Assembly (NCBI RefSeq): GCF_021390935.1
Contig: NZ_JAJPUI010000004.1
Location: 372,001 to 436,000 of the forward strand
DNA length: 64,000 bases
Direction of reading: 5' to 3'
Origin: Streptomyces sp. CC228A
Lineage (GTDB): Bacteria; Actinomycetota; Actinomycetes; Streptomycetales; Streptomycetaceae
How positions within the stretch are numbered: the first letter of the stretch is position 1; each line of letters starts with the position of its first letter. Below, piece after piece: positions 17,129 to 26,007 of this stretch. The position numbers and the translations under genes are program-made. The notes below the pieces were generated by a model. The model was not told the origin of the DNA and made no database searches. It worked only from the letters and a program-made list of their open reading frames with translations.

Positions 17129-17704
17129 TCAGCCCGCGTCCTTGGTGAAGAAGGTCAGCCGGGCCCGCTTCTCCACCAGGTGCACCTCGGGCAGGACGAC
17201 CTCCGGCAGGACCACCTCCGGGCCCAGTTCGAACCCGCTGCGGACCAGCAGCGCGATCGCCTTCTCGTTCGCCGCGTCCGGCTCGGCCACGATCCGCTCG
17301 CGGTCCGCCAGCGCGTACGCGGCGAAGGCCTTCACGAGATTGCTGGAGAAGCCCGGTTCGGGAGTGGTCGGCGGGGCCAGCAGCAGGTGCACGCCCAGGT
17401 CGCCGGGCCGCACCTCGTAGCACTCGCTGACCCGGTCGGCCTCCGGCTCGTACGTCTGGAACAGCGCGACCGGCACGCCGTCGCGCTCCACCAGGAAGGC
17501 GTGGTGCGTCGTGAGCGAGTCCAGGTGCGTGTAGATGTCGCGGACCTCCTCCAGGGTCGCTCCGCACATCCCCCAGAAGCGGGCCCGCTCGGCGGTCACC
17601 CACGTGTGCAGCAGCGGGGCGTCGCGGTCCGGGTCCACGGGCACGATCCGGACGGTGCCGAAGCCCTCGACGAACTGCTCGAAGACGGGGGCGGTGGTGG
17701 TCAT
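17129..17704 (-). CDS. GNAT acetyltransferase of the siderophore-biosynthesis (AlcB/IucB-like) type
   Basis: This 191-residue protein has the arrangement of hydroxamate-siderophore acyltransferases: TVRIVPVDPDRDAPLLHTWVTAERARFWGM at the start, then YEPEADRVSECYEVRPGDLGVHLL, then the CoA-binding end FAAYALADRERIVAEPDAANEKAIALLVRSGF. Such enzymes acylate an N-hydroxy-amine for siderophore assembly. It begins 3 bases before the stop of the upstream acylase gene (overlapping), so it is the second gene of an operon whose promoter carries an iron box. No siderophore synthetase or amine hydroxylase is in the window. An accessory or tailoring role is inferred. Confidence 0.8.
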   Translation of the reverse strand: MTTTAPVFEQFVEGFGTVRIVPVDPDRDAPLLHTWVTAERARFWGMCGATLEEVRDIYTHLDSLTTHHAFLVERDGVPVALFQTYEPEADRVSECYEVRPGDLGVHLLLAPPTTPEPGFSSNLVKAFAAYALADRERIVAEPDAANEKAIALLVRSGFELGPEVVLPEVVLPEVHLVEKRARLTFFTKDAG

Positions 17705-19924
17705 GCGGGTCGCTCCTTGCTGAGGCGGTTCCAGTCGGTGATGACGGGCACCAGCTCGCCGCGCAGCCACAGCGGCAGCTGGTCCCGGTGGTGGGGGTCG
17801 CCCGGCACGCCGGAGGCGCCGAACGGCACGACCCACAGGCTGTCCTCGCGGCGGGCGAGGTCCCACACGTAGCGGGCGGCCGGGCCGCGGGCGGCGCGGT
17901 CGGTGAGGCCCGGCACGCTGGAGGTGGACAGCACGCAGTCGTGGTCGCCGTCCAGGCCGGGCCACCGGGGCTCGTCCTCCGGGTCGGGCACGGCCGCCCA
18001 CGGAGCGAGCCGGTGCGTGGCGCCCCAGGGCCCCTCCGGCGGGGCCGCGGCGGCCTCCTCCAGCGCGGCGCGCACGGCGGCCTCCCGGTCGGCGGGCGGC
18101 ACGGGACCGCTGGTCAGCAGCGTCTCCAGGGCGTACGCGACCCGCGCCGTCAGCGACAGCCACGGCTGGAACAGCGGCGGGTAGGCCGGGGGCGCGGCCA
18201 GGTCCGCGAAGACCGGGTGCGCGGCGACGCGGCGCACCACCGCGGCCCGTACGGCGGCGTACAGCGCGGCGTCGGCGCTGTCGGCGTCCATACGGCGGTC
18301 CCAGCGCAGCAGCCGGTCGCGCAGGGCCGAGGCCGGCGGGGTGAGCGCGCCGGGGTCCAGTCCGGCCGCGAGCGCGAGCAGCGGGCGGGCGGAGGCCAGC
18401 CGGGTGTCGGTGAGCACGGCCCGCATGCCGTCCGCGTCCCAGTCCTCCGACGCGCCCAGCAGCTCCGCGATGCGCCGGGCCCGGTGCGGCGGCGCGAACT
18501 CCACGCCCAGGGGCGCGGCGAGCCCGCGCTCGTTCGCCATGACGGCGACACCGTCGACACCGGCCCGGGGAGCGGCTCGTGGCGGCCGCGCCAGGCGTGC
18601 CGGGGATCCCAGGCGGGCACGACCCGCAGCAGGTTGGCGCGGTCCCGTACGGGGACGTGGCCGGCGACCCGGTGCAGGGTGCCGCCCCGGGTGTCGGCGG
18701 CCTGGACGACGTTGACGGGTTCCACCCACCGGTCGACGGCCCGGTCGATGTCGTCGACGGTCGCCGCGGCGAGCAGCGCGGGCAGCGCGGCGAACCCGAG
18801 GTCCCCGGTGACGCGGGGCGGGTAGCGGAGGCTGATCGCGCCCCCGGCGGCGCCTGTGCGGCGCCGCCCGCCGCGGCGTCCCCGCCGGCGTCCCCCGGCA
18901 GCGGCGGCGCCCCGGCGGCAGGCCCGCCCGGGGACGCGGATCCGGGCCCGGCGGCGGGGGCGAGCAGCGCGGTGCCCGGCCGGCCGCCGGTCTCCGCCGG
19001 AGCCGCCCCGGCACCGGCCGCGGGGATGATCACCGGTCCGCGGTCGGTCTCCACGACCTCCACTGTGACCGGTGCCGCACCCTTGACCTCGACGGTCTCG
19101 GTGTGGGCGCGTGCGGGCCGCCAGCCGTCCGGCCCGAGGGCCTCCACCCCGCCGTCAGCGGTGCGGCGCAGCTGCTCCCGGTACAGGTCCTGGTAGTCGG
19201 CCATGGCGTTGGTGATGGCCCACGCGACCGTACCCGTGTGCCCGAAGTGGGCGAGGCCGGGCACGCCCGGCACGGCCAGGCCCACGACGTCGTACTGCGG
19301 GCAGGCGAGCCGGATCTGCTGGTAGACGCCGGGCGCCTCGATGAACCGGTGCGGGTCGCCCGCGACGAGGGCGGAGCCGGTCGCGGTGCGGGCGCCCGTC
19401 ACGAGCCAGCCGTTGCTGCCCGAGGTGCCGGGGCCGTCCGTGGCGAAGAGCTCGGCGGAGTCGTCACCGAGGCGGCGGGCGACCTCCTCCCGCCACAGCT
19501 TCGTGGGGAAGCCGGCGAAGAGGATGTGGGTCGAGAGCCACACCGCGAGCGGCACCCACGGCTCCCACCCGCCCGGTGCGAGCCCGGTGCGGGCGAACTC
19601 CGGGCTGCGGCGGGCCCCTTCGGCCAGTCCGGCGTTGACGCCGTCGACGTACGCGCCGACCCAGGCGCGGGTGTCGCCGTCGAGCCGGTCGAAGCAGCGG
19701 CGCGCGGTGTCGGCGAGCCGTGCGCGGCGGGCGAAGACGTCCCACTCGACGGCGTCCGGGCCGAGGAAGGCGGCGGTGGTCCCCTGGGCGCGGTGGCGCT
19801 CGACCTCCAGCTGCCAGGCCCGGTCGTGGGCGGTGGTGCGGCCCTGGGCGCGGGCGAGTTCGCGCGGGTCGTCGGCGCGCAGATGCGGGACGCCCCAGGG
19901 GTCCCGGTAGACCTCGATGCTCAC
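17701..19924 (-). CDS. Penicillin acylase-family Ntn-hydrolase (two frame breaks)
   Basis: This is an N-terminal-nucleophile amidase made as a precursor and cut into alpha and beta chains. The alpha part begins IEVYRDPWGVPHLRADD. The maturation site is GTSGSNGWLVTG, with nucleophile Ser at about residue 170, followed by the expected AGDPH and PGLAHFGHTGTVAWAITN. The frame breaks near 18841 (C5 run on the + strand) and near 18564 (CCC run); one added base at each restores ISLRYPPRVTGDLGF and HEPLPGAGVDGVAVMANERGL. An Ala/Gly/Pro linker of about 60 residues precedes the first break. The GTG start has AGGA 5-6 bases upstream. The iron box just upstream indicates iron control, so an acyl-siderophore substrate (compare PvdQ) is plausible but unproven. 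Confidence 0.85.
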
Positions 19925-19940
19925 TCTAGTCCTGATCTCT

Positions 19941-19959
19941 TTAGGTTAGGCTGACCTAA
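19941..19959 (-). promoter_or_regulatory. Iron box (DmdR/IdeR operator)
   Basis: TTAGGTTAGGCTGACCTAA is a near-perfect 19-bp match to the actinobacterial DmdR/IdeR operator (consensus TTAGGTTAGGCTCACCTAA). It ends 16 bases upstream of the acylase GTG, so it must overlap the promoter of the acylase-acetyltransferase pair. Iron-loaded regulator should repress it. The nearest + strand gene starts 212 bases away and is less likely to be controlled. Confidence 0.92.
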
Positions 19960-20170
19960 CTTAAAGGACGGTTGTTCGAGAAGCAATCCGCGGAATGCGA
20001 ACGCGGAGGCGAAGGTGACCCTTTGGGGTGAACTCCCCTTGCGGGGGCCCCGGTTCACCCGTCCGGGGGTCAGGATTCCCGGTGTCCCACGTCACCGCCC
20101 CAGGGTGCACACATGTCCCGTGCGCATCCGTTCGGTGACTCATGTCCTTCCCGTGGGGGGATCCACCACC

Positions 20171-21289
20171 GTGTACCGCACCACCGCCAACCGCCGCCGC
20201 ACGCCCGCCGCCGCGGCCGCAGTCGCCCTCACCGCGCTCGCCGCCGCTCCCGCCGCGCACGCGACGACCCCGTCCCCGGGTCAGCAGGGCCGCGCCGGCG
20301 CCGCCGTCCTGCGCGCCGAGCTCGACGTGTCCCTGCTCGACAAGACCGCACAGGTCCCCGTCCGCGCCACCCTCAACGAAGTCGAGGCCCCCGCCGCCGC
20401 CGAGAAGACCGCGCTGACCGTACGGGTCGACGGCGTCGACCGGGGCAGGCGCGTCCACCTGCTGCGCGCCGACGCGGCCCAGGCCGCGGCGACGGCCGAC
20501 GCCCGGCGCGCCGAGGCGTCGGTGACGCTCGCCCGCGCCCGGGTCCACCTGCCGGGGCTGCCCCTGCTCTCCCTCGTCGAGGCCGAGAAGGCCACCGCCA
20601 AGGCCGTCTGCGAGGCCGGTGCCCGGCCCGTCGCCGAAGCGAACCTGCTGGGCCGGGTCACCGTGCTCGGCAAGCGCGTCACGGTCACCCCCGGGGGCCG
20701 CAGCACGGTCCGGGTGCCCGGCGTCGGGGAGGTCACCCTGGACCTGTCCGAGCGGACCACCACCTCCGCCACCGCCGCCGCCACCGCGCTGCGGCTGAAG
20801 GTCACCGTGAACCCCCTCGACCTGAACGTCGCCGACGTACGGGGCGACGTGACCCTGGCCGAGGCGCACTGCACCGCGCCGGGCGGGCAGGACGCCTCAC
20901 CGCACCCCTCGGCCCCGGCCGCCAGGCCCGTACAGCCCGCGCACGACACGACCGGGGAGCCCGCAGGCCCGGACGCCGCGGACCCGTCGGAGGCCGCCGC
21001 GGCGACGGGCCCGAAGACCCAGTCGGAGGGCGTCGCACCCGCCCGCGCCACGGAAGCCCTCGCCGAGACCGGCGGAGGCTCCCGGGCCCCGTACGTCGTG
21101 ACGGGCGCCGCGGCCCTCCTCGCGGCGGGCACCACCGCCCTCCTCGTCGCCCGCCGCGCTGCGGCCGGGGCACCCGCGGCTGACGGCGGACCCGGGCAGC
21201 GCCGGCGGCACCCTGCCGCCGGCGCTGCCCCGAGCCCCGTAGCCTGCCGCCGGCCCACACGCCGACCACCGCCGGGAGGCACCGGATGA
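20171..21289 (+). CDS. SCO1860-type LAETG-anchored cell-wall protein
   Basis: This exported surface protein has a signal peptide (MYRTTANRRR, Ala-rich core, cut near AHATT) and a mature beta-rich domain with SCO1860-family repeats. A flexible Ala/Pro/Asp region leads to a C-terminal sorting signal: LAETG, a hydrophobic helix (YVVTGAAALLAAGTTALLVA) and ARR. Class E sortase would join it to peptidoglycan. The GTG start has GGGGGGA upstream. As written, the frame runs 45 residues past ARR, through a perfect 17-bp hairpin and into the next start codon. A -1 slip near 21165 would end the protein at the TGA at 21181, before the hairpin, which is the natural length. Confidence 0.85.
   Translation: MYRTTANRRRTPAAAAAVALTALAAAPAAHATTPSPGQQGRAGAAVLRAELDVSLLDKTAQVPVRATLNEVEAPAAAEKTALTVRVDGVDRGRRVHLLRADAAQAAATADARRAEASVTLARARVHLPGLPLLSLVEAEKATAKAVCEAGARPVAEANLLGRVTVLGKRVTVTPGGRSTVRVPGVGEVTLDLSERTTTSATAAATALRLKVTVNPLDLNVADVRGDVTLAEAHCTAPGGQDASPHPSAPAARPVQPAHDTTGEPAGPDAADPSEAAAATGPKTQSEGVAPARATEALAETGGGSRAPYVVTGAAALLAAGTTALLVARRAAAGAPAADGGPGQRRRHPAAGAAPSPVACRRPTRRPPPGGTG
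21194..21230 (+). terminator. 17-bp perfect hairpin terminator
   Basis: The arms GGGCAGCGCCGGCGGCA and TGCCGCCGGCGCTGCCC enclose a CCC loop. It should end the LAETG gene transcript and lies inside that gene's reading frame only because of a probable missing base. Confidence 0.8.
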
Positions 21290-22005
21290 CCGCGGCACTG
21301 AACCTCTGGCAGCACCGGCTCGGACGGATCCCCGACGCCGTCTGGGAGCGCACCGAGCTCGAAGTCCTCATCCTCGCGGACAACGACCTCACCGAACTCC
21401 CGCCCGCCATCGAACGGTTGCACCGCCTCCACACCCTGGACCTCGGCCATAACCGCCTCACGTCGGTGCCGGACGCACTCGGTCGGCTGCCCGCGCTGAC
21501 CGCCTACCTCTACCTGCACGACAACCGGCTGGCCGACCTGCCGGACGGCCTCGGCGCACTGACCGGCCTGCGCTATCTGAACGTCGGTGAGAACCGGCTC
21601 ACCGCGCTACCCGGCACGCTGGCCGGGATGACGGGCCTGGTCGAGCTGCGCGCCGCGCACAACCGGCTCGCCGACCTGCCGGACGGCCTCGGCCGGCTGT
21701 CCCGGCTCCGCGAACTGCACCTGCGCGGCAACGCCCTGACCAGGCTGCCCGACACCGCCGCGGCCCTCACCGAACTGAGGCTCGCCGACCTGCGGGACAA
21801 CGCGCTCGGAGAGGTCCCGCCGGCCCTCGCCGGACTGCCCCTGCTGCGCCGCCTCGACCTGCGCGGCAACCGGCTCCGCACGCTGCCCGACTGGCTCGCC
21901 GAGCTGCCGTCGCTGGAGAAACTGGACCTGCGGTGGAACGCCGTCGACCCGTCGGCCGCCCCGATCGGCAGCTTGACGGAGCGCGGCTGCGTGGTCCTGA
22001 CGTGA
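21286..22005 (+). CDS. Leucine-rich repeat protein
   Basis: This 239-residue protein consists almost entirely of about eight 23-residue leucine-rich repeats of the LxxLxLxxNxLxxLP type, for example LTELPPAIERLHRLHTLDLG. There is no signal peptide or membrane helix, so it should be a soluble cytoplasmic binding scaffold. Such stand-alone LRR proteins occur at this position in Streptomyces beside the cobalamin cluster. The partner is unknown. The stop codon lies inside the stem of the terminator that follows. Confidence 0.85.
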   Translation: MTAALNLWQHRLGRIPDAVWERTELEVLILADNDLTELPPAIERLHRLHTLDLGHNRLTSVPDALGRLPALTAYLYLHDNRLADLPDGLGALTGLRYLNVGENRLTALPGTLAGMTGLVELRAAHNRLADLPDGLGRLSRLRELHLRGNALTRLPDTAAALTELRLADLRDNALGEVPPALAGLPLLRRLDLRGNRLRTLPDWLAELPSLEKLDLRWNAVDPSAAPIGSLTERGCVVLT

Positions 22006-22045
22006 CGGGCGCGGCGGCCTCACCCCGAGGCCGCCGCGCCCGTCA
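22003..22045. terminator. 19-bp perfect hairpin, bidirectional terminator
   Basis: TGACGGGCGCGGCGGCCTC pairs perfectly with its complement around ACCCC. The left arm includes the stop codon of the LRR gene. The 253 bases from here to the cobC stop hold no other gene. Confidence 0.88.
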
Positions 22046-22298
22046 CAGGCGCGGGCCGGCCGTCCGGCGACGGGGCTGCTCGGCGAGCGGTGCACGGCGG
22101 CCCCCGGGAGGCCGGGCGGGCGGCCCTCCCGGCGGATCAGGGCCGCCCCCATCCGAGCCGACCGCCCGACCCGTACGCCGCCACCGCCTCCACGCCGGGC
22201 GGCCCCGACGCCCCGGCCCGCACCGCCGTCGCCGCGGCCCCGGCGCGGGCACCCGTCCCGCAGGACCGCCCGGCCCCGGCGCGGCACCCCGCAGACGC

Positions 22299-23447
22299 TC
22301 AGGCGCCGCCGCGGCCGCCCGTGCAGGGGCCCGCGCAGCCGGCCATCACCAGCGCCTGGTCCAGGGCTTGGAGGAAACGGTTCGTCGTGGCGCGGTCCCG
22401 GACCGCCAGCCGCAGCCACTGCGGCCCCAGCCCCGGGAACGTGTCGCCGCGGCGCGCGGCGAAGCCCAGGTCCCGCAGCCGCTCCCGCACCACGTCCGCG
22501 CCCTCCACCCGGATCAGCACGAACGGCCCCTCGGCGGCCTCCACCGCCCGGACCTCCTCGAACTCCGCGAGACCGGCCATGAGATGGGCCCGCTCCGCCT
22601 CCACCCGCCGCGCGGCCTCCTCCGCCTCCGCCAGCGCCCGCGGCGCCATGCAGGCCTCGGCCGCCACGAGCGCCGGAGTCGACACCGGCCACAGCGGCTG
22701 CGCCCGCTCCAGCGCCGCCACCGTCTCCGGCGCCGCGAGCACGTATCCGACGCGCAGCCCCGCCAGGCCCCAGGTCTTCGTCAGGCTGCGCAGCACCACC
22801 AGACCGGGCAGGTCCGTACGGCCCGCCAGCGCCTCGCGCTCGCCGCGCACCGCGTCCATGAACGCCTCGTCGACCACCAGCGTCCGCCCCGGCCTGGCCA
22901 GTTCGGCGATGACCGCCGCCGGGTGCAGCACCGACGTCGGGTTCGTCGGATTGCCGACCACCACCAGGTCCGCGTCCTGCGGCACCAGCGCGGGATCCAG
23001 CCGGAATCCGTCCTCCTCGCGCAGCAGCACCCGCCGCACCTCGTGCCCCGCGTCCCGCAGGGCCGCCTCCGGCTCCGTGAACTGCGGGTGCACCACCACC
23101 GGCCGGCGCACCCGCAGGGCCCGCGCCAGCAGCACGAACGCCTCCGCGGCGCCCGACGTCAGCAGGACGTTCCGCACGGGCAGCCCGTGCCGCTCGGCGA
23201 CCGCCGCCCGCGCGGCCCGCCCGTCGGGGTAGGCGGCCAGACCGGTCAGGGAGTCCGCGATGCGCTGCCGCAGCCACTCCGGCGGAGTGCCCGTACGGAC
23301 GTTGACGGCGAGGTCCGTCAACTTCTCGTCCCGTACCTCCGCGTCACCGTGGTGCCGCAGGTCGAAACCGCGGCCTTCCGCCTCCGCGCCGTGCCGCGCG
23401 TCACCGGAGCCGGGGAAATGTCTGTCGCTGTCTGCGTGGGTGTACAT
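22299..23447 (-). CDS. cobC: Threonine-phosphate decarboxylase-like PLP enzyme of cobalamin synthesis
   Basis: This 382-residue fold-type I aminotransferase-like enzyme is of the Rv2231c/CobC type. It is thought to supply (R)-1-amino-2-propanol phosphate for the cobalamin nucleotide loop. Visible residues are NVRTGTPPEWL near the start, SGAAEAFVLLA, VVVGNPTNPTSV (cofactor Asn), LVVDEAFMDAV (Asp) and SLTKTWGLAGLRVGY (Schiff-base Lys). The first 45 residues are His/Asp/Gly-rich and low in conservation. It is the last gene of the minus-strand cobalamin operon, 135 bases after cobE. Confidence 0.88.
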   Translation of the reverse strand: MYTHADSDRHFPGSGDARHGAEAEGRGFDLRHHGDAEVRDEKLTDLAVNVRTGTPPEWLRQRIADSLTGLAAYPDGRAARAAVAERHGLPVRNVLLTSGAAEAFVLLARALRVRRPVVVHPQFTEPEAALRDAGHEVRRVLLREEDGFRLDPALVPQDADLVVVGNPTNPTSVLHPAAVIAELARPGRTLVVDEAFMDAVRGEREALAGRTDLPGLVVLRSLTKTWGLAGLRVGYVLAAPETVAALERAQPLWPVSTPALVAAEACMAPRALAEAEEAARRVEAERAHLMAGLAEFEEVRAVEAAEGPFVLIRVEGADVVRERLRDLGFAARRGDTFPGLGPQWLRLAVRDRATTNRFLQALDQALVMAGCAGPCTGGRGGA

Positions 23448-23581
23448 GGCCGCCTGTGGGGATGGGGGGGACAGTGGGGGGTGAGCGCGGCGGACCGACG
23501 GCGTCGGCGGCCCACCACGAGGGCCCCGGCTCCGCTTCGGGGGAGCGGAGGCACGGAAGCCATGGTGCTCGGGGCAGCGGA

Positions 23582-24051
23582 TCAGGGCCGCGCCGGTAAC
23601 CCGAACGCGGCGTCCTCACCGGTGTACCCCGGGCCCCGCACCGGCAACCGCGCCCCGCCGCGCGCCGCCACCGCACACGTCACCCGCGCCCCGGCCCCGT
23701 CGCCGGGCACCTGCTTCCGCTTCGGTACGAGGAGGTCGCCCCCGCCCGCCAGCGCCGCGGCCTCGGCCACGGAGGGCGTTCCGGCCGCCGCGCGCGCCGC
23801 TCCGACGGGTGCGGCACCACCACCCGCGCCAACTCCTCCGCGGGGCGGCCCCGCAGGGGCACCCCGAGCCGGGCCGCCGCCTCGACCAGCCCCGGCTCGG
23901 CCGCCTTGGACGCCACGGTCGCCACCTCGACGACCGCGGCACACGGCAGCCCCGCCTCCCGCAGCACGTCCCGCACCAGCGCCAGCACCTCGTCCGCCGA
24001 CACGCCCCGCCGGGCGCCCACCCCCACCACCAGCCCCACCGCCCGCGTCAC
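23582..24051 (-). CDS. Cobalamin biosynthesis protein CobE/CbiG C-terminal type (frame broken near 23803)
   Basis: This short protein of about 156 residues is related to CobE and to the C-terminal domain of CbiG. The first part reads VTRAVGLVVGVGARRGVSADEVLALV to VVVPHPSER. The second part, in another frame, reads ARAAAGTPSVAEAAALAGGGDLLVPKRKQ to the end. One missing base in the GCG-repeat just after SER joins them. The GTG start overlaps the cobB stop (GTGA), so the genes are translationally coupled. In the pathway it acts around corrin ring contraction, though its exact role is not settled. Confidence 0.78.
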
Positions 24052-25405
24052 GGCCCGCAGGACCCCACGAACCGCCGGGCCGCCTCCGGGACCGCCGCCC
24101 AGTGCGTGTGCAGGTAACTGGCGTGCACCCCGCCCCGCACGAACCCCTCCGCGCGCCGCTCGGGCAGCCGCATCCCCCACGCCGGGGACGGGCCCGCGCC
24201 CGGCTCGATCACCGTGCGGTGGAACTCGTGGCCCCGCATCCGCGTCCCGGCCGCCGCGACCGGGCTGTCGTGCAGCGCCACCGCGTCGCGGTAGCCGAGC
24301 GTCAGCCGCTCCGACATCCGCGCGTCCGCGTCCAGCACCCCGCACATCGGCTTCCCGTCGAGCGACCGCGCGAGGTACAGCAGCCCCGCGCACTCCGCCG
24401 CGACCGGCGCACCCGAACGCGCCAGCTCCGCCACCGCGCCCCGCAGCGCCTCGTTCGCGCTCAGCTCGGGCGCGTACACCTCGGGGAACCCGCCGCCGAT
24501 CACCAGCCCCCGCGTGCCCGGCGGCAGCGCCTCGTCCCGCAGCGGGTCGAACGCCACCACCTCCGCCCCGGCGGCGGTGAGCAGCCGGCGTGCTCCGCGT
24601 ACGAGAACGTGAACGCCGCGCCCCCGGCCACGGCCACCACCGGCCGGGCGCCGCCGACGGCCGCCCCCTGCACGGCGGCCCCGGCCGACCAGGGCTCCAC
24701 GTCCAGCGCGGGAGCGCTGCGCGCCAGCGCGAGCAGCCCCTCCAGGTCGCAGCCCGCCCGCACCTGCGCCGCCTGCGCCCGCACCGCGTCCACCGCGTCC
24801 GCGTGCCGCTCCGCCACCGGGACCAGCCCCAGGTGCCGCGACGGCGTCGCCACCGAGGGGGCCCGCCGCAGCACGCCCAGCACCGGCACACCGGACTCCT
24901 CCAGCGCCTCCCGCAGCAGGCGCTCGTGCCGGTCCGTGGCGACCTTGTTCAGGATCACCCCGCCGATCCGCACCTGCGGATCCCACGAGGCGAACCCGTG
25001 CACCAGCGCCGCCACCGACCGGGACTGCGACGAGGCGTCCACCACCAGCACCACGGGCGCCTTCAGCACCTTCGCCACCTGCGCCGTCGACGCGAGCTCC
25101 CCCTCGCCCGCGGCGCCGTCGTACAGGCCCATCACGCCCTCCACCACGGCCAGGTCGCAGCCCGCCGCACCGTGCGCGAACAGCGGCGCCACCAGCTCCG
25201 TCCCGCACATGTAGGCGTCCAGGTTCCGCCCCGGGCGGCCGGTCGCCAGCGCGTGGTAGCCCGGGTCGATGTAGTCGGGGCCGACCTTGTGCGGCGACAC
25301 GGCGAGCCCCCGCTCGGCGAACGCCGCCATCAGCCCGGTCGCGACCGTGGTCTTGCCCGCACCCGACGAGGGCGCGGCGATGACGAGACGGGGAACGGCT
25401 ACCAC
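24048..25405 (-). CDS. cobB: Cobyrinate a,c-diamide synthase (frame broken near 24588)
   Basis: This ATP- and glutamine-dependent amidase converts (hydrogeno)byrinate to its a,c-diamide. The N-terminal half has the dethiobiotin-synthetase-like P-loop VIAAPSSGAGKTTVATGL, KVGPDYIDPGYH and VEGVMGLYDG. The C-terminal class I glutamine amidotransferase half has GLVIGGGFPEVYA, the Cys nucleophile in PVAAECAGLLYLA and the His in HTHWAA. The frame changes by -1 between TFSYAEHA and LLTAAGAEVVAFD. With one base restored the length (about 450) is normal. The GTG start overlaps the cobO stop by 7 bases. Confidence 0.92.
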
Positions 25406-26007
25406 TCGATGCCCCGCTGGCCCTTCTGACCCGCGTCCATCGGGTGCTTCACCTTCGACATGTCGGTGACCAGGTCCGCGAAGTCCACCAGCTCCTGCGG
25501 CGCGTTGCGGCCCGTGATCACCACGTGCTGCTGCCCCGGCCGGTCCCGCAGCACCTCGACGACCTCCGCCGTGTCCACCCAGCCCCAGTGCAGCAGGTAC
25601 GCGAACTCGTCCAGCACGTAGAACCGGTACGTCTCGGCGGCCAGGTCGCGCTTGACCTGCTCCCAGCCCTCCCGCGCCTTCTCCTCGTGCGACGGCTCGC
25701 CGTCCTTCGGGTCGCGCTGGATCCACGACCAGCCCTCGCCCATCTTGTTCCAGACGACGGTCCCGCCCTTGCCGGTCTCCCCGAGGGCCTTCAGGGCGTT
25801 CTCCTCGCCCACCTTCCACTTCGCCGACTTGACGAACTGGAACACCCCGACCGGCCAGCCCTGGTTCCAGGCGCGCAGCGCCATCCCGAAGGCGGCCGTC
25901 GACTTCCCCTTGCCGACCCCGGTGTGCACCATCACCAGCGGGCGGTTGCGGCGCTGGCGCGTGGTGAGCCCGTCGTTCGGCACGACGAGCGGCTGTCCCT
26001 GCGGCAC
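25399..26007 (-). CDS. cobO: Cob(I)yrinic acid a,c-diamide adenosyltransferase
   Basis: This 202-residue CobA/CobO/BtuR-type enzyme attaches the 5'-deoxyadenosyl group to cobalt(I) corrinoid. The P-loop is VHTGVGKGKSTAAFGMALRA; VFQFVKSAKWKVGEE, YVLDEFAYLLHWGWVD and VVITGRNAPQELVDFADLVTDM are family hallmarks. The GTG start shares its first base with the stop of the chelatase gene (TAGTG), and the stop overlaps cobB, so translation is tightly coupled. Confidence 0.95.
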   Translation of the reverse strand: MPQGQPLVVPNDGLTTRQRRNRPLVMVHTGVGKGKSTAAFGMALRAWNQGWPVGVFQFVKSAKWKVGEENALKALGETGKGGTVVWNKMGEGWSWIQRDPKDGEPSHEEKAREGWEQVKRDLAAETYRFYVLDEFAYLLHWGWVDTAEVVEVLRDRPGQQHVVITGRNAPQELVDFADLVTDMSKVKHPMDAGQKGQRGIEW

